Origin: Paenibacillus nuruki
GTDB taxonomy: Bacteria; Bacillota; Bacilli; Paenibacillales; Paenibacillaceae
Assembly: GCF_001721045.1 (NCBI RefSeq)
Contig: NZ_MDER01000001.1
Span: 1-64,000, forward strand
Direction of reading: 5' to 3'
Length of the DNA stretch: 64,000 bases
A program made the position numbers and the translations under genes. Below the pieces are notes generated by a model. The model did not search any database and had not been told where the DNA came from. It was given only the letters and a program-made list of their open reading frames with translations. This document shows, piece after piece, positions 41,138 through 49,514 of the stretch; position 1 is the first letter of the stretch, and every line of letters starts with the position of its first letter.

Positions 41138-42028
41138 TCAAGAACGTGGCAATTGTCCTGACACAAATTGATGCATAGCGCGATAAGCTTGCTCATAGCG
41201 GAAGCGAATATTATCGGTTACGCCGTAGAGGAGACGGATGCTTTCTTCCTCCTTGGTGCCTTCTAGCGTCTCAGAAACGGTCTGGTGAAGAGCAGCTGCC
41301 CAAATATCCAATTCGGCATCATCACCTCTGACAATGTACTGATAATTCGAAGTACCGTAAGCAGCCATCATAAATTGTGACCATAGTTCCTGAGCAAAAT
41401 AAAACAGATTAGGCGCATCGCTTTCTGTTTTATCAGCCACTCGCTCCAAAATCTGAATAACCGGTAAAGGAAACTCGGCTGGCTCTAAAGGAACATTTTC
41501 AATCTCAACTTCTATCCATTCATGATCACGTTCAAAGCTTACATTACCCAAATGTCCACGCCTGCGCAACGTTTGCAAAATACGGAACTGAATTAACGGA
41601 TGTTGCTTACCTGTTTTTAACCAATCAATCAATTCATCATCGATCTTCGGTTGATCGAGATAAGATAATTGTTCAAGTGCCAACAACGTACGTTCGGTTA
41701 CCGGCTGTTCCATCGCTGTTTCTAATAATTTAGATTCATAAGAATGGTCTGCTGATTGCTTCCCTTTAATACGATCTCGCATGATTGTATCACTATTTGT
41801 ATAATTTTCTTCATCTGCTTGTTGATCCAAAGCACTACTTTCGATAGCGGCTTCTGGAAAACTCATACGTAGCCAGCCCAAAAGCGATTCCCACTCTTCC
41901 ATCTGTTGCTCGCTTTGTCCCTGACAATGCAGTAAAAAATCCAGCAAAGCCATGGCTTCACCGTATCGTTCGGTCTCTAACATATTGGTTAATTCAATCT
42001 GATAAAAGTCTAGCGTTTTGGGAAACAA
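41138..42028 (-). CDS. Uncharacterised protein, YsoA-like position
   Basis: 296 aa or more; helical, glutamate- and glutamine-rich, with TPR-like stretches near residues 15-60 and 110-150. It lies directly upstream of tig, the place of the TPR protein YsoA in B. subtilis; that is positional evidence only. The start is puzzling. The first canonical start in frame is TTG at 42028 with a weak site, yet a perfect AGGAGG lies at 42084-42089 and the frame stays open back to it. It offers only ATT (42079) or ATA (42076) as initiators, so the protein may be 17 residues longer. Confidence 0.7.
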   Translation of the reverse strand: MFPKTLDFYQIELTNMLETERYGEAMALLDFLLHCQGQSEQQMEEWESLLGWLRMSFPEAAIESSALDQQADEENYTNSDTIMRDRIKGKQSADHSYESKLLETAMEQPVTERTLLALEQLSYLDQPKIDDELIDWLKTGKQHPLIQFRILQTLRRRGHLGNVSFERDHEWIEVEIENVPLEPAEFPLPVIQILERVADKTESDAPNLFYFAQELWSQFMMAAYGTSNYQYIVRGDDAELDIWAAALHQTVSETLEGTKEEESIRLLYGVTDNIRFRYEQAYRAMHQFVSGQLPRS

Positions 42029-42239
42029 AATAACATTCCCTGATGATTCTGTATGTGAATTCGTTGAGTCCGTTATAATAGCACCTCCTACATTTCAATG
42101 CTAACTGTATAATGAATAGGATAAAAATATTCATGAATATTAAGATTTTATGATTATAACATAGCTTGTCTCTGCTTCAAAAAGTATGTAACAGTTCTTG
42201 AATGACTACATCACCATATTTTACAATCTAAAAAAAGTG

Positions 42240-42269
42240 TTGTCTTACTTATTAATGCTGTGCTATACT
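42240..42269 (+). promoter_or_regulatory. Promoter of tRNA-Arg copy 1
   Basis: TTGTCT (42240-42245), 18-bp spacer, TATACT (42264-42269), about 33 bases upstream of the tRNA. Confidence 0.65.
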
Positions 42270-42302
42270 ATTTTTGTTGCGCTTCAAACGCACATTCTAT
42301 TT

Positions 42303-42376
<74 letters not shown>

Positions 42377-42384
42377 TAAAGAAA

Positions 42385-42422
42385 AGAAGTATTCTATATT
42401 TTATAGAATACTTCTTTTTTTT
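42385..42422 (+). terminator. Terminator of tRNA-Arg copy 1
   Basis: Perfect 14-bp stem AGAAGTATTCTATA / TATAGAATACTTCT with a 3-base loop, followed by a T-run. Confidence 0.92.
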
Positions 42423-42486
42423 GTTTATTGATGTGTCTTTGCCGATAAAAACAGTTCTTTTTTATTATATAATTCATGCTACTGGT

Positions 42487-43722
42487 TTAGGATAAAATAC
42501 GTTTTTGTCCTTCTAGTGCTTGGATCGGTTTGATATTTTGTGTGAATTCTAATGTTCCCATGTATTTACCTTCTTGATCTCGAATCGCAAAATAACGAAT
42601 ATAGATAAATTGATCTTTTAACGGAATCCAGAAATCTTCTATATCTTTCACGCCTGCTTTGAAATCTCGAAGCAATTCTTCAACGACATGAACACTTTGT
42701 GGAGGATGACAATTTTGTACAGTTCGACCGATCACAGCTTTGGTGCGAGCAAAGATTCGTTCTTTGCCATGGGAGAAATAACGAACCACATCATTTTCAT
42801 CAATAAATGTAAGATCAACAGGTAAATGATTCATCATCAGCTCTAACTGCTGTATAGAAAGTATGCCTGTTTCGAGATGAATATAACCTGAACGTTCTTC
42901 AGTAGACTGTACAGGTAATGGCTGGCGGTCAGGCTTCCATTCATGTTCAGGATCAATTAAGCAAAATCCGATCTGGTCACTCTCCCGAGCAATCGATACC
43001 CATTCATCTTCTGTTAATTTATCCAGCGCCATAGGTAGTAAAATATGTTCTTCTTTGAAAATCATCTCACTGACTTCACGACTGACTTGTTCGATACAAG
43101 CAATCACTTGTTCTGCATTGCCCTTGTAATCGATCAGGTATTGTTTGGCTTCTTTGATCGCTCCACGAATCGCATCATCGACACCCCACATCACTTTGGT
43201 TGGTCCGAAAATGCCGTACTTTTCTAAAAACGGAAAAATCAAATTTTCTTTACGACTGTAATGCTTGTCCACATCATATAATAAACTTAAATCTTCCAGT
43301 AATTTAAGACGGTTATGCTCGTCATCTGATTTACGAAATTGATCTAGATGCAGACTGATTGAGAAATGCAATAAACGATCCAATTCTGCATTTTCTTTTT
43401 TTAATGTATACACAGGGTGTCCTGGTTGTTCTTCTGGTTGATGAGAACGATGAATATCTTGTATAGAGCCTTTGAAAATCGCTGCATGGACACTACATAA
43501 TCGTTGTACCTCTTCAACAGGAATCCCTTCGTCTTCCATCAAGGATTGTTCCAAAATCGAAATTTCCTCTACCGTAATATCACCTACGGCTTCTGTAAAT
43601 CTGGCTTTGACTTCTTCCGTACTTTTGCCTTGATGAAGTTCTTTGATAATTTCTTTAAGTAGTTGTTGGCGGTTGTTGTCTAACGAACTACGGTGTTCCC
43701 GGTTGTTAATTAATTCACTCAT
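42487..43722 (-). CDS. DUF438 / hemerythrin-like / PAS domain protein
   Basis: 411 aa. Residues 1-95 match the DUF438 pattern (IIKELHQGKSTEEVKARFTE, then VQRLCSVHAAIFKGSI). Residues about 125-260 are a hemerythrin HHE bundle with metal-ligand histidines and glutamates (DKHYSRKENLIFPFLEKYG, IFKEEHILLPMALDKL). Residues about 290-405 are a PAS-like domain (LPVDLTFIDENDVVRYFSHG, GRTVQNCHPPQSVHVVEELL). Such proteins are thought to sense or handle oxygen, NO or iron. Start at ATG 43722 after GGAAGG; the frame is open to 43833. No kinase or output domain is attached. Confidence 0.88.
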   Translation of the reverse strand: MSELINNREHRSSLDNNRQQLLKEIIKELHQGKSTEEVKARFTEAVGDITVEEISILEQSLMEDEGIPVEEVQRLCSVHAAIFKGSIQDIHRSHQPEEQPGHPVYTLKKENAELDRLLHFSISLHLDQFRKSDDEHNRLKLLEDLSLLYDVDKHYSRKENLIFPFLEKYGIFGPTKVMWGVDDAIRGAIKEAKQYLIDYKGNAEQVIACIEQVSREVSEMIFKEEHILLPMALDKLTEDEWVSIARESDQIGFCLIDPEHEWKPDRQPLPVQSTEERSGYIHLETGILSIQQLELMMNHLPVDLTFIDENDVVRYFSHGKERIFARTKAVIGRTVQNCHPPQSVHVVEELLRDFKAGVKDIEDFWIPLKDQFIYIRYFAIRDQEGKYMGTLEFTQNIKPIQALEGQKRILS

Positions 43723-43863
43723 GATATCCATTCCTTCCGTATCGACCCTGCTTGATAATTCTATTATTAACTGAGAATTATTCTCAAACAGATCGTAACA
43801 TGCGCTTAATACCAACGTAGTGATTGCAATCACTATCGATACGATTGACTGAAATAAGAAAAA

Positions 43864-43889
43864 GCCTTTCTTTTATCATCAAGAAAGGC
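43864..43889 (-). terminator. Terminator downstream of the Gfo/Idh gene
   Basis: Stem GCCTTTCTT / AAGAAAGGC; on the minus strand it is followed by TTTTTCTT. Confidence 0.85.
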
Positions 43890-43911
43890 AGGTGCATATC
43901 ATGAATAGCTT

Positions 43912-45204
43912 CTATTGATTAAAATGAACCAAGCCATCGATTTTGACAGGTAAGCCGGTACGGATCGATTGATTAGCCGCTATGCCTGTTAAAATAGAGC
44001 GTGCTCCATCGACATGATCGGCTGCGCGGTGAAATGGATCTTCAACAGGCTCGCCGAATAAATCGTTCAGAAGAACAGGATCACCGCCACCATGACCGCC
44101 TTCTTTTTCTTCCACTTCTACTTCGTAGGCTTCCGCGAACATAGGGAATACTTTGATCGTTTTGCGCTTGAGAGCACCTTCGTCTGCTTTTTCTCCGCCT
44201 GCATTTACATAAGATTTCTCGACAACTTCCATTTCGATACGTCCTTTGGTTCCGTTAAAAGCGATACGGTATCCTTCCCACGGCATATACGCATTTAGAG
44301 AGTACGTGAGCATCGCTTTATTTTTGTACCGAACCACAACGCTCATCGTGTCCTCTATATTAATTCCATCTCCAAACACACTCTGATCTCGAATATAGCC
44401 GTCTTCATGTTCAGCATCCAGATACATCGCTTTTAGATTCGGATTGGTATCTAGTGGTAACGCAAACGGATCATTTTTAGTGACTTCGCTGCCTGTAGAA
44501 CGTGCATAAAAATGAGTTTCTCCTCGTTCTTCTGCATTTTCACGTCCATAAAATAATAAGTCTCCCATAGCAAATACCGTATCCGGTTGTGAACCGATCC
44601 AGAAGTTCACCAGATCGAAATGATGAGTTGATTTGTGTACTAATAATCCACCGCTATTGCGCTTGTCTCGATGCCAGCGACGGAAATAGTCTGCTCCATG
44701 TTCGGTATTCAGCAACCATTCAAAATGAACAGAAGTCACATCGCCAATCGTGCCATCTGCAATCAATTCTCGTGCTTTGGTATGATGAGGAGCATAACGA
44801 TAATTAAATGTCACACGTACTTTCTGACCGGTACGCTCTACTGCATCGATAATTTCCTGACATTTATGTTCGTCTACTGTCATCGGTTTTTCTGTGATCA
44901 CATCGCATCCTAATTCCAGTGCTTTGATAATATAACGATGATGGGTACGATCGACACTGGTGACAATCACAACATCTGGCTGTTTGTCATGAATCATTTG
45001 CTCGAATTGATCTGCGGTATATAAATCTACAGCATGGTAATTGTATTTATTTTGTAATAATTGATTAGCATGACGTGCGCGAGTGCTATTGATATCACAT
45101 AGTCCTACTAATTCTGAAGTCTCTCGGTATGTATTTGCTATAGCTCCATAGAAAAATTCAGCCCGTCCACCTGTACCTACCAATACATATTTTTTTAAAG
45201 TCAT
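43912..45204 (-). CDS. Gfo/Idh/MocA family sugar dehydrogenase
   Basis: 430 aa NAD(P)-dependent oxidoreductase. Rossmann motif VLVGTGGRAEFFYGAI at the start, the EKPMTVDEHKCQEI motif (catalytic lysine near 96), and HKSTHHFDLVNFWIG with the conserved histidine pair. Substrate unknown; family members act on inositols, sugar acids or aminosugars. ATG at 45204 follows AGAGGGG. It is divergent from an AraC-type regulator, which probably controls it in response to a carbohydrate. Confidence 0.88.
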   Translation of the reverse strand: MTLKKYVLVGTGGRAEFFYGAIANTYRETSELVGLCDINSTRARHANQLLQNKYNYHAVDLYTADQFEQMIHDKQPDVVIVTSVDRTHHRYIIKALELGCDVITEKPMTVDEHKCQEIIDAVERTGQKVRVTFNYRYAPHHTKARELIADGTIGDVTSVHFEWLLNTEHGADYFRRWHRDKRNSGGLLVHKSTHHFDLVNFWIGSQPDTVFAMGDLLFYGRENAEERGETHFYARSTGSEVTKNDPFALPLDTNPNLKAMYLDAEHEDGYIRDQSVFGDGINIEDTMSVVVRYKNKAMLTYSLNAYMPWEGYRIAFNGTKGRIEMEVVEKSYVNAGGEKADEGALKRKTIKVFPMFAEAYEVEVEEKEGGHGGGDPVLLNDLFGEPVEDPFHRAADHVDGARSILTGIAANQSIRTGLPVKIDGLVHFNQ

Positions 45205-45331
45205 GCTGTTTTCCCCTCTCATCACTGTATAATTGGTTATCCAAAGAGTAGCAAATAAAGCATGATATTTCTCCGCAAATCTTGTTTTATTTCATATATA
45301 CCGCTTATTTTGTTGTGATATACTTATTTTA

Positions 45332-45345
45332 AGAGAACGCTTACA
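45332..45345. promoter_or_regulatory. Candidate CcpA (cre) operator
   Basis: AGAGAACGCTTACA matches about 10 of 14 positions of the cre consensus TGAAAGCGCTTTCA, including the central CGCTT. It lies between the divergent Gfo/Idh and AraC genes, where catabolite repression would make sense. Confidence 0.35.
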
Positions 45346-45399
45346 GATATAAATATACATATTGTACATATAAGCTTATCCATCAGGAGGACGTGGAAT

Positions 45400-46287
45400 A
45401 TGAATCATGCAGATAAGACACGATCAAGCTTGACCGATACTCAGACTCCCCATTCACTCACGGTAGAATATGCAGGACGGAGCGATTATTTTGCGATGAC
45501 CCATGAGCATTTTCATCCTCATTATGAAGTGTATATTTTGCTATCAGGGGAACGGCATTATTTTATACGAGATCAGATCTATCGTGTACAACAAGGAGAT
45601 ATTGTTTTTATCGCCAAAAATGAATTACATCGTACGCTTCCTGCTGAACTGCCTGAGCATGAACGTATTGTGATGTACTTTAATGATCATTTTGCTGAAA
45701 ATCATTTTGCCGGACATAGTGCCTGGATATTGTCTTTATTTCAGTCCAAGCAACCTGTTTTTCATTTATCTGCACGAGAGCAATCTCATCTGAATCCTCT
45801 TATACAAAAACTATTGCGTGAGTTAACCGTACAAGCGCCGGGCTATGAATTATGTATGCAGTGTATTGTGACTGAATTATTAATTACCTGTGCTCGTCTC
45901 CATCGTGAGCAAGCTCAGCTCCCTGTCACAATCGGAACTGAAGCTCATCAGCATATGTCTGAAGTGGCTCGCTACATTAAGTCTCATTATCAACAGGAGA
46001 TTTCGTTGCCTTTGCTCGCAGAACAATTTCATTTAAGCCCGTCATACCTCAGTCGTATTTTCAAAAAAACAACAGGATTCAGTATCACCGAATATTTGAA
46101 TACTATACGTATTCAAGAAGCACAGCGATTATTACGAGAATCTGAGTTTAAAATTATTGATATCGCAAATATCGTAGGCTTCGGTAACTTTTCGCATTTC
46201 GGTAAAATGTTTAAGCATCTATCTCAGGTAAGCCCTCGTGAGTATCGGGACTCAGCCAAGCATCTGGGTATACAGATATCCAAATAG
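45400..46287 (+). CDS. AraC family transcriptional regulator with cupin sensor
   Basis: 295 aa. N-terminal cupin-like sensor (residues 25-110, HEHFHPHYEVYILLSGERHYFIRD) and C-terminal double helix-turn-helix (residues about 190-290: EISLPLLAEQFHLSPSYLSRIFK, and the KIIDIANIVGFGNFSHFGKMFK family stretch). AGGAGGACG precedes the ATG. Likely a sugar-responsive activator of the divergent dehydrogenase gene; one of few plus-strand genes here. Confidence 0.92.
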   Translation: MNHADKTRSSLTDTQTPHSLTVEYAGRSDYFAMTHEHFHPHYEVYILLSGERHYFIRDQIYRVQQGDIVFIAKNELHRTLPAELPEHERIVMYFNDHFAENHFAGHSAWILSLFQSKQPVFHLSAREQSHLNPLIQKLLRELTVQAPGYELCMQCIVTELLITCARLHREQAQLPVTIGTEAHQHMSEVARYIKSHYQQEISLPLLAEQFHLSPSYLSRIFKKTTGFSITEYLNTIRIQEAQRLLRESEFKIIDIANIVGFGNFSHFGKMFKHLSQVSPREYRDSAKHLGIQISK

Positions 46288-46288
46288 A

Positions 46289-46834
46289 TTAGTGTATCGC
46301 TTGATGTTGTAGCCATTCTTTTTTGAGCAATGCATATTGAAATGTATTTTCGTATTTAGGAGTGCCATCTTCATAAGTGGTCATCGATACAAATTCAACA
46401 AAACAACCTTCTTGGCGCATATGGAATCGTTCACATAGTTTTTGTGATCTGTGATTATCATCTTCAACGTATGCATATAGTCTTCTTGCATCCATTTGTG
46501 TAAATAGATATGCTAGAAGCGCTTTTACACTTTCACTAGCATAGCCTTTGCCTTCACATCGAGCATTAAAATTCCAACCTATACAATAGGTATCCGGTTC
46601 TTCTTTTAACGCAAATAACTCTCCTATCAGTTCATTGCTTTCTTTCAAGCAGACTGCTATATAAGAATCATCTTTACTTCTTTTTTCAATTTTCAAATGT
46701 GCTTCTTGTAATGTACTGATCTTATCATCCAGAAAACAATTCACTCTCGGATGTCCTAGATATTCTAATAGACCTTCGGCATCTGCTTCAATAAAATTTC
46801 TCAATCGTAATCGCTCTGTTTCAATATTGTGCAT
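46289..46834 (-). CDS. GNAT N-acetyltransferase (RimJ/RimL type)
   Basis: 181 aa. N-terminal IETERLRLRNFIEADAEGLLEYL is typical of the RimJ/RimL subgroup; the acetyl-CoA loop is CEGKGYASESVKALLAYL, and DDNHRSQKLCERFHMRQEG follows. Substrate unknown (protein N-terminus, ribosomal protein or small amine). Start at ATG 46834 after AGGAGAA. The stop lies 2 bases from the convergent araC stop. Confidence 0.9.
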   Translation of the reverse strand: MHNIETERLRLRNFIEADAEGLLEYLGHPRVNCFLDDKISTLQEAHLKIEKRSKDDSYIAVCLKESNELIGELFALKEEPDTYCIGWNFNARCEGKGYASESVKALLAYLFTQMDARRLYAYVEDDNHRSQKLCERFHMRQEGCFVEFVSMTTYEDGTPKYENTFQYALLKKEWLQHQAIH

Positions 46835-46921
46835 GATTGTTCTCCTATTATTTTTTTGATTAGAACCTATGTATAGCATATCGTAATGCTATGCTACATT
46901 CAATTAAAGGAGCCTAAAGCA

Positions 46922-47431
46922 GTGAATGACTTTTATCATGCGCTAGCCTATGTCAATCAAATGATCTATATACCTAATCAATTCATAATCAAAGCTGTCC
47001 AAGCAGAAGCACAAAATGCAGATTATGGTGCAGGAATTTTTCAGTTAAATTCTAAATCTATTCGATTTCGAGTCGCAAAAATAACACCTACTAAGATCGG
47101 ACAATTTGTTGCTTTTTGGGAAAAAGATGAGCATGATAAAAACCAACCTTTTTCATATGCAAAGGCTACAGATTTATTGGTGATCAATACGTTTACTAGC
47201 GATAATCATTGGGGGCAATTTGTATTTCCCAAAGAAGTACTTCTCAAACAAAACATCCTCAAAACAGCTACAACAAAAGGAAAAATGGCTATTAGAGTGT
47301 ATCCTAAATGGGAAAAGCCTACTAGCAAACAAGCGATCGACACACAGAAATGGCAATTAGACTATTTTGTGGAGCTCAATGATTCGGATTGTTTAGCTAT
47401 ACCCCAGTTATTGAATCTATACACTACTTGA
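46922..47431 (+). CDS. MepB family protein
   Basis: 169 aa. Resembles Staphylococcus aureus MepB: RFRVAKITPTKIGQFVAFWEKD, GQFVFPKEVLLKQNIL, KMAIRVYPKWEKP. MepB lies in the mepRAB multidrug efflux operon but its function is not established; neither MepR nor the MATE pump MepA is nearby here. The ATG upstream at 46886 lacks a ribosome binding site; AAAGGAG sits 9 bases before GTG at 46922, which I take as the start. Confidence 0.82.
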   Translation: MNDFYHALAYVNQMIYIPNQFIIKAVQAEAQNADYGAGIFQLNSKSIRFRVAKITPTKIGQFVAFWEKDEHDKNQPFSYAKATDLLVINTFTSDNHWGQFVFPKEVLLKQNILKTATTKGKMAIRVYPKWEKPTSKQAIDTQKWQLDYFVELNDSDCLAIPQLLNLYTT

Positions 47432-47449
47432 AATAGAATGCCTAAAAAA

Positions 47450-47505
47450 AGACTTCTATCTCCACCGATGGATACCATCGAAGTGTGAGGATAGAAGCCT
47501 TTTTG
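47450..47505. terminator. Bidirectional terminator between convergent genes
   Basis: Outer arms CTTCTATC / GATAGAAG and inner arms CGATGG / CCATCG, with A-run before and T-run after. It serves mepB (plus) and the gene at 47520 (minus). Confidence 0.85.
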
Positions 47506-47519
47506 ATTTCATACAGTTA

Positions 47520-47960
47520 TTAAGCAGGTAACAAACCTCGTAAAGCTAGTGAAATAGTGCCTCCACCTTGCTCCAGCACAACCCAGTTTACAGCCAGCGC
47601 ATTTTTTAATTGTTCGATCTGATCAGGACTAAGCTTGATATCATCTAAGCGACCTTCGCCTTCAGTATAATCATCATCTTCCTCAAGCAAAAATCGGTAA
47701 TCCAACCACATTTTAAGCCCCTGAACCGTATTAAATGTAATTCGGTATCCCTCTTTGACCGCTTGCACTAAAGGTTCTCCATGCTCTGCCGCATAGGTGA
47801 ACCATTCTTGAAAATCAGTCTGTGAAGAAGTGATCTGTTCCAATGGAGCTACGTCTTGACGCTCCAAAGCATCGATCAGTTGGTCTTGCGTTATTCCATC
47901 ACGACGTAAGCGTTCTAGAATCAATGCAGTACGTTGTGACACTTTAACTTGTACACTCAT
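47520..47960 (-). CDS. Uncharacterised protein
   Basis: 146 aa, soluble, acidic in the middle (EEDDDYTEGEGRLDD near residues 95-110). The N-terminus (SQRTALILERLRRDGITQDQLIDALER) could be a short helix-turn-helix-like segment. No family recognised. AGGAATCATCATG gives a plausible ribosome site. It lies 39 bases downstream of the psiE-like gene and is probably co-transcribed with it. Confidence 0.65.
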   Translation of the reverse strand: MSVQVKVSQRTALILERLRRDGITQDQLIDALERQDVAPLEQITSSQTDFQEWFTYAAEHGEPLVQAVKEGYRITFNTVQGLKMWLDYRFLLEEDDDYTEGEGRLDDIKLSPDQIEQLKNALAVNWVVLEQGGGTISLALRGLLPA

Positions 47961-47999
47961 GATGATTCCTCCAAGATTAGTGGTCAGATTGATGGTTCG

Positions 48000-48425
48000 T
48001 TAATGTTCGTCTCTTCGCATAACTTTCATATTGGCGAGTACCAGTGCACCTAGCAATACAGCAATCGAAATCGACCATAATAATGTATTCGATGCATTGG
48101 TGTAATCAATAATAATTAACCGAATAATCGCTGTAATACCAATATAGATAAAATAACGTAATGGGAAATGGAATCCACTTTTGAAATACTGAATAATTAA
48201 TGCAATAAATTCAAAATACAAAAAGAAGACCAAAAGCTGTTCTGTAAATTCATAATCGGTTTTACCTACATCTGAATCAATAAACATAAAGCTAAAAATA
48301 TACCATGTTTCTTTCAATAGAAAAAAGGTCAATGTGAAACCTACCAATACAAGGGTTACATTTAATATCCCTTGTAAAATAGCAGGCACTTTATAAACAT
48401 AATTCATCCACGGTTTCAAGGTCAT
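48000..48425 (-). CDS. PsiE-like membrane protein
   Basis: 141 aa with four predicted membrane helices (about residues 15-40, 60-82, 88-106, 112-132). FPLRYFIYIGITAIIRLIIID is the phosphate-starvation-inducible PsiE family signature. Function unknown. AAGGAGGATGACC overlaps a strong ribosome binding site. Confidence 0.82.
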   Translation of the reverse strand: MTLKPWMNYVYKVPAILQGILNVTLVLVGFTLTFFLLKETWYIFSFMFIDSDVGKTDYEFTEQLLVFFLYFEFIALIIQYFKSGFHFPLRYFIYIGITAIIRLIIIDYTNASNTLLWSISIAVLLGALVLANMKVMRRDEH

Positions 48426-48621
48426 CCTCCTTATAGCTTGCTCATTTCAGCTTATTACTTGTTGACGATTGGATTATAAATATAGACAAAGATGTTGAAT
48501 ATTCATGCTGTATCTCTAGATTATACAGGCGGAATTGAGATGCCGCAATGAAACGATACAACGGTTTACATTCATATTTACATTTTACTTTTTATACCAT
48601 TTATTACTAAAAATTTATTTA

Positions 48622-48650
48622 TTGATTAATTCATACAATTAACTTATTAT
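48622..48650 (+). promoter_or_regulatory. Sigma-A promoter for the Gpp34-like gene
   Basis: TTGATT (48622-48627), 17-bp spacer, TATTAT (48645-48650), about 44 bases upstream of the start. The toxin-like gene has its own transcription unit. Confidence 0.7.
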
Positions 48651-48693
48651 AGATTCTGCAAGCCCATCTTATACTAAGAGGAGTGATTTGTTT

Positions 48694-49041
48694 ATGGCTC
48701 AACGCGAAGTACACATTTCTGTGATTAATGTAACGGATAGTGAATTGGTTTTGGAAAGTAAAACAAATTTGGCTCATGGTGAATGGGTTGTCTCCCCAAC
48801 TAATGTCCCTAACAATGCAAAACCAGCTACTTTTGAAGCAGATTCAGATGGATTCGCTACGGGTGTAGAAGGTACGCTGTATTACAAGCTACCTCAAGGA
48901 GAGATCACTCTATATTTTGATGATCCGTATGTAGGTTCGGATGGATTTTCGGCACAAAGTAGTTCACCTGCTTACAATATACAGGTGATTGGTGGTAGTG
49001 GAAATGTATGTAATGTGACTTATCTAATTAGTAACACGTAA
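48694..49041 (+). CDS. Aegerolysin-family protein resembling Gpp34/Cry34 insecticidal toxin
   Basis: 115 aa. From memory of Bacillus thuringiensis Gpp34Ab1 (formerly Cry34Ab1), shared blocks run the whole length in order: REVHI near the start, a W-x(3)-PTNV stretch, the GF-x-TG-x-EGT-x-YY motif, ITLYFDDP against ISLYFDNP, and GGSGN followed by VTY near the end. Aegerolysins are small beta-sandwich proteins that bind membrane lipids and often need a partner to form pores. No signal peptide, as in Gpp34. No Tpp35/Cry35-like partner gene is in the window. Start at ATG 48694 after AAGAGGAG; a TTG two codons upstream is the alternative. Confidence 0.88.
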   Translation: MAQREVHISVINVTDSELVLESKTNLAHGEWVVSPTNVPNNAKPATFEADSDGFATGVEGTLYYKLPQGEITLYFDDPYVGSDGFSAQSSSPAYNIQVIGGSGNVCNVTYLISNT

Positions 49042-49098
49042 ATAAAAAGATTTTTGAAGTGTATGCTCACTTATCTTTTTTATTTTTGTTATTAAACA

Positions 49099-49140
49099 TA
49101 GAAAGAAGTCTCCCCATTTGAACAATGAGAAGACTTCTTT
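49099..49140. terminator. Terminator of tRNA-Arg copy 2 / toxin-like gene
   Basis: Stem GAAAGAAGTCTCCCCATT / AATGAGAAGACTTCTTTC with T-run on the plus strand and TTCTTTC on the minus strand. It lies between the aegerolysin gene (plus) and the tRNA (minus), so it probably serves both. Confidence 0.75.
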
Positions 49141-49145
49141 TTTTA

Positions 49146-49219
<74 letters not shown>

Positions 49220-49251
49220 AAATCAGATATGTATGCAACACAACATTACTG

Positions 49252-49280
49252 ATTATACTCTATTATGTATTTAATTTCAA
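49252..49280 (-). promoter_or_regulatory. Promoter of tRNA-Arg copy 2
   Basis: TTGAAA (49275-49280), 17-bp spacer, TATAAT (49252-49257) on the minus strand, about 32 bases upstream of the tRNA. It is stronger than the copy 1 promoter and unrelated in sequence. Confidence 0.8.
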
Positions 49281-49514
49281 AAAAAATTATTATATACTTA
49301 TAATTACCTGTTTTTTGTGTGCTATATGTGGTACTTTATATTCAATTATAAGTTTCAATTGGAAAAAAGTGGATTAATATACCTATATCGAATCTCCCAC
49401 GCATACATACCTTTGTTACTTGCAAACGCTCCCACATCTTTTTCAATAATACCCTTGTCGGTTTCCTTTTCCTATAGCATTTGCCTACAATTGAACTGAA
49501 ATGGAGGTATTCAT

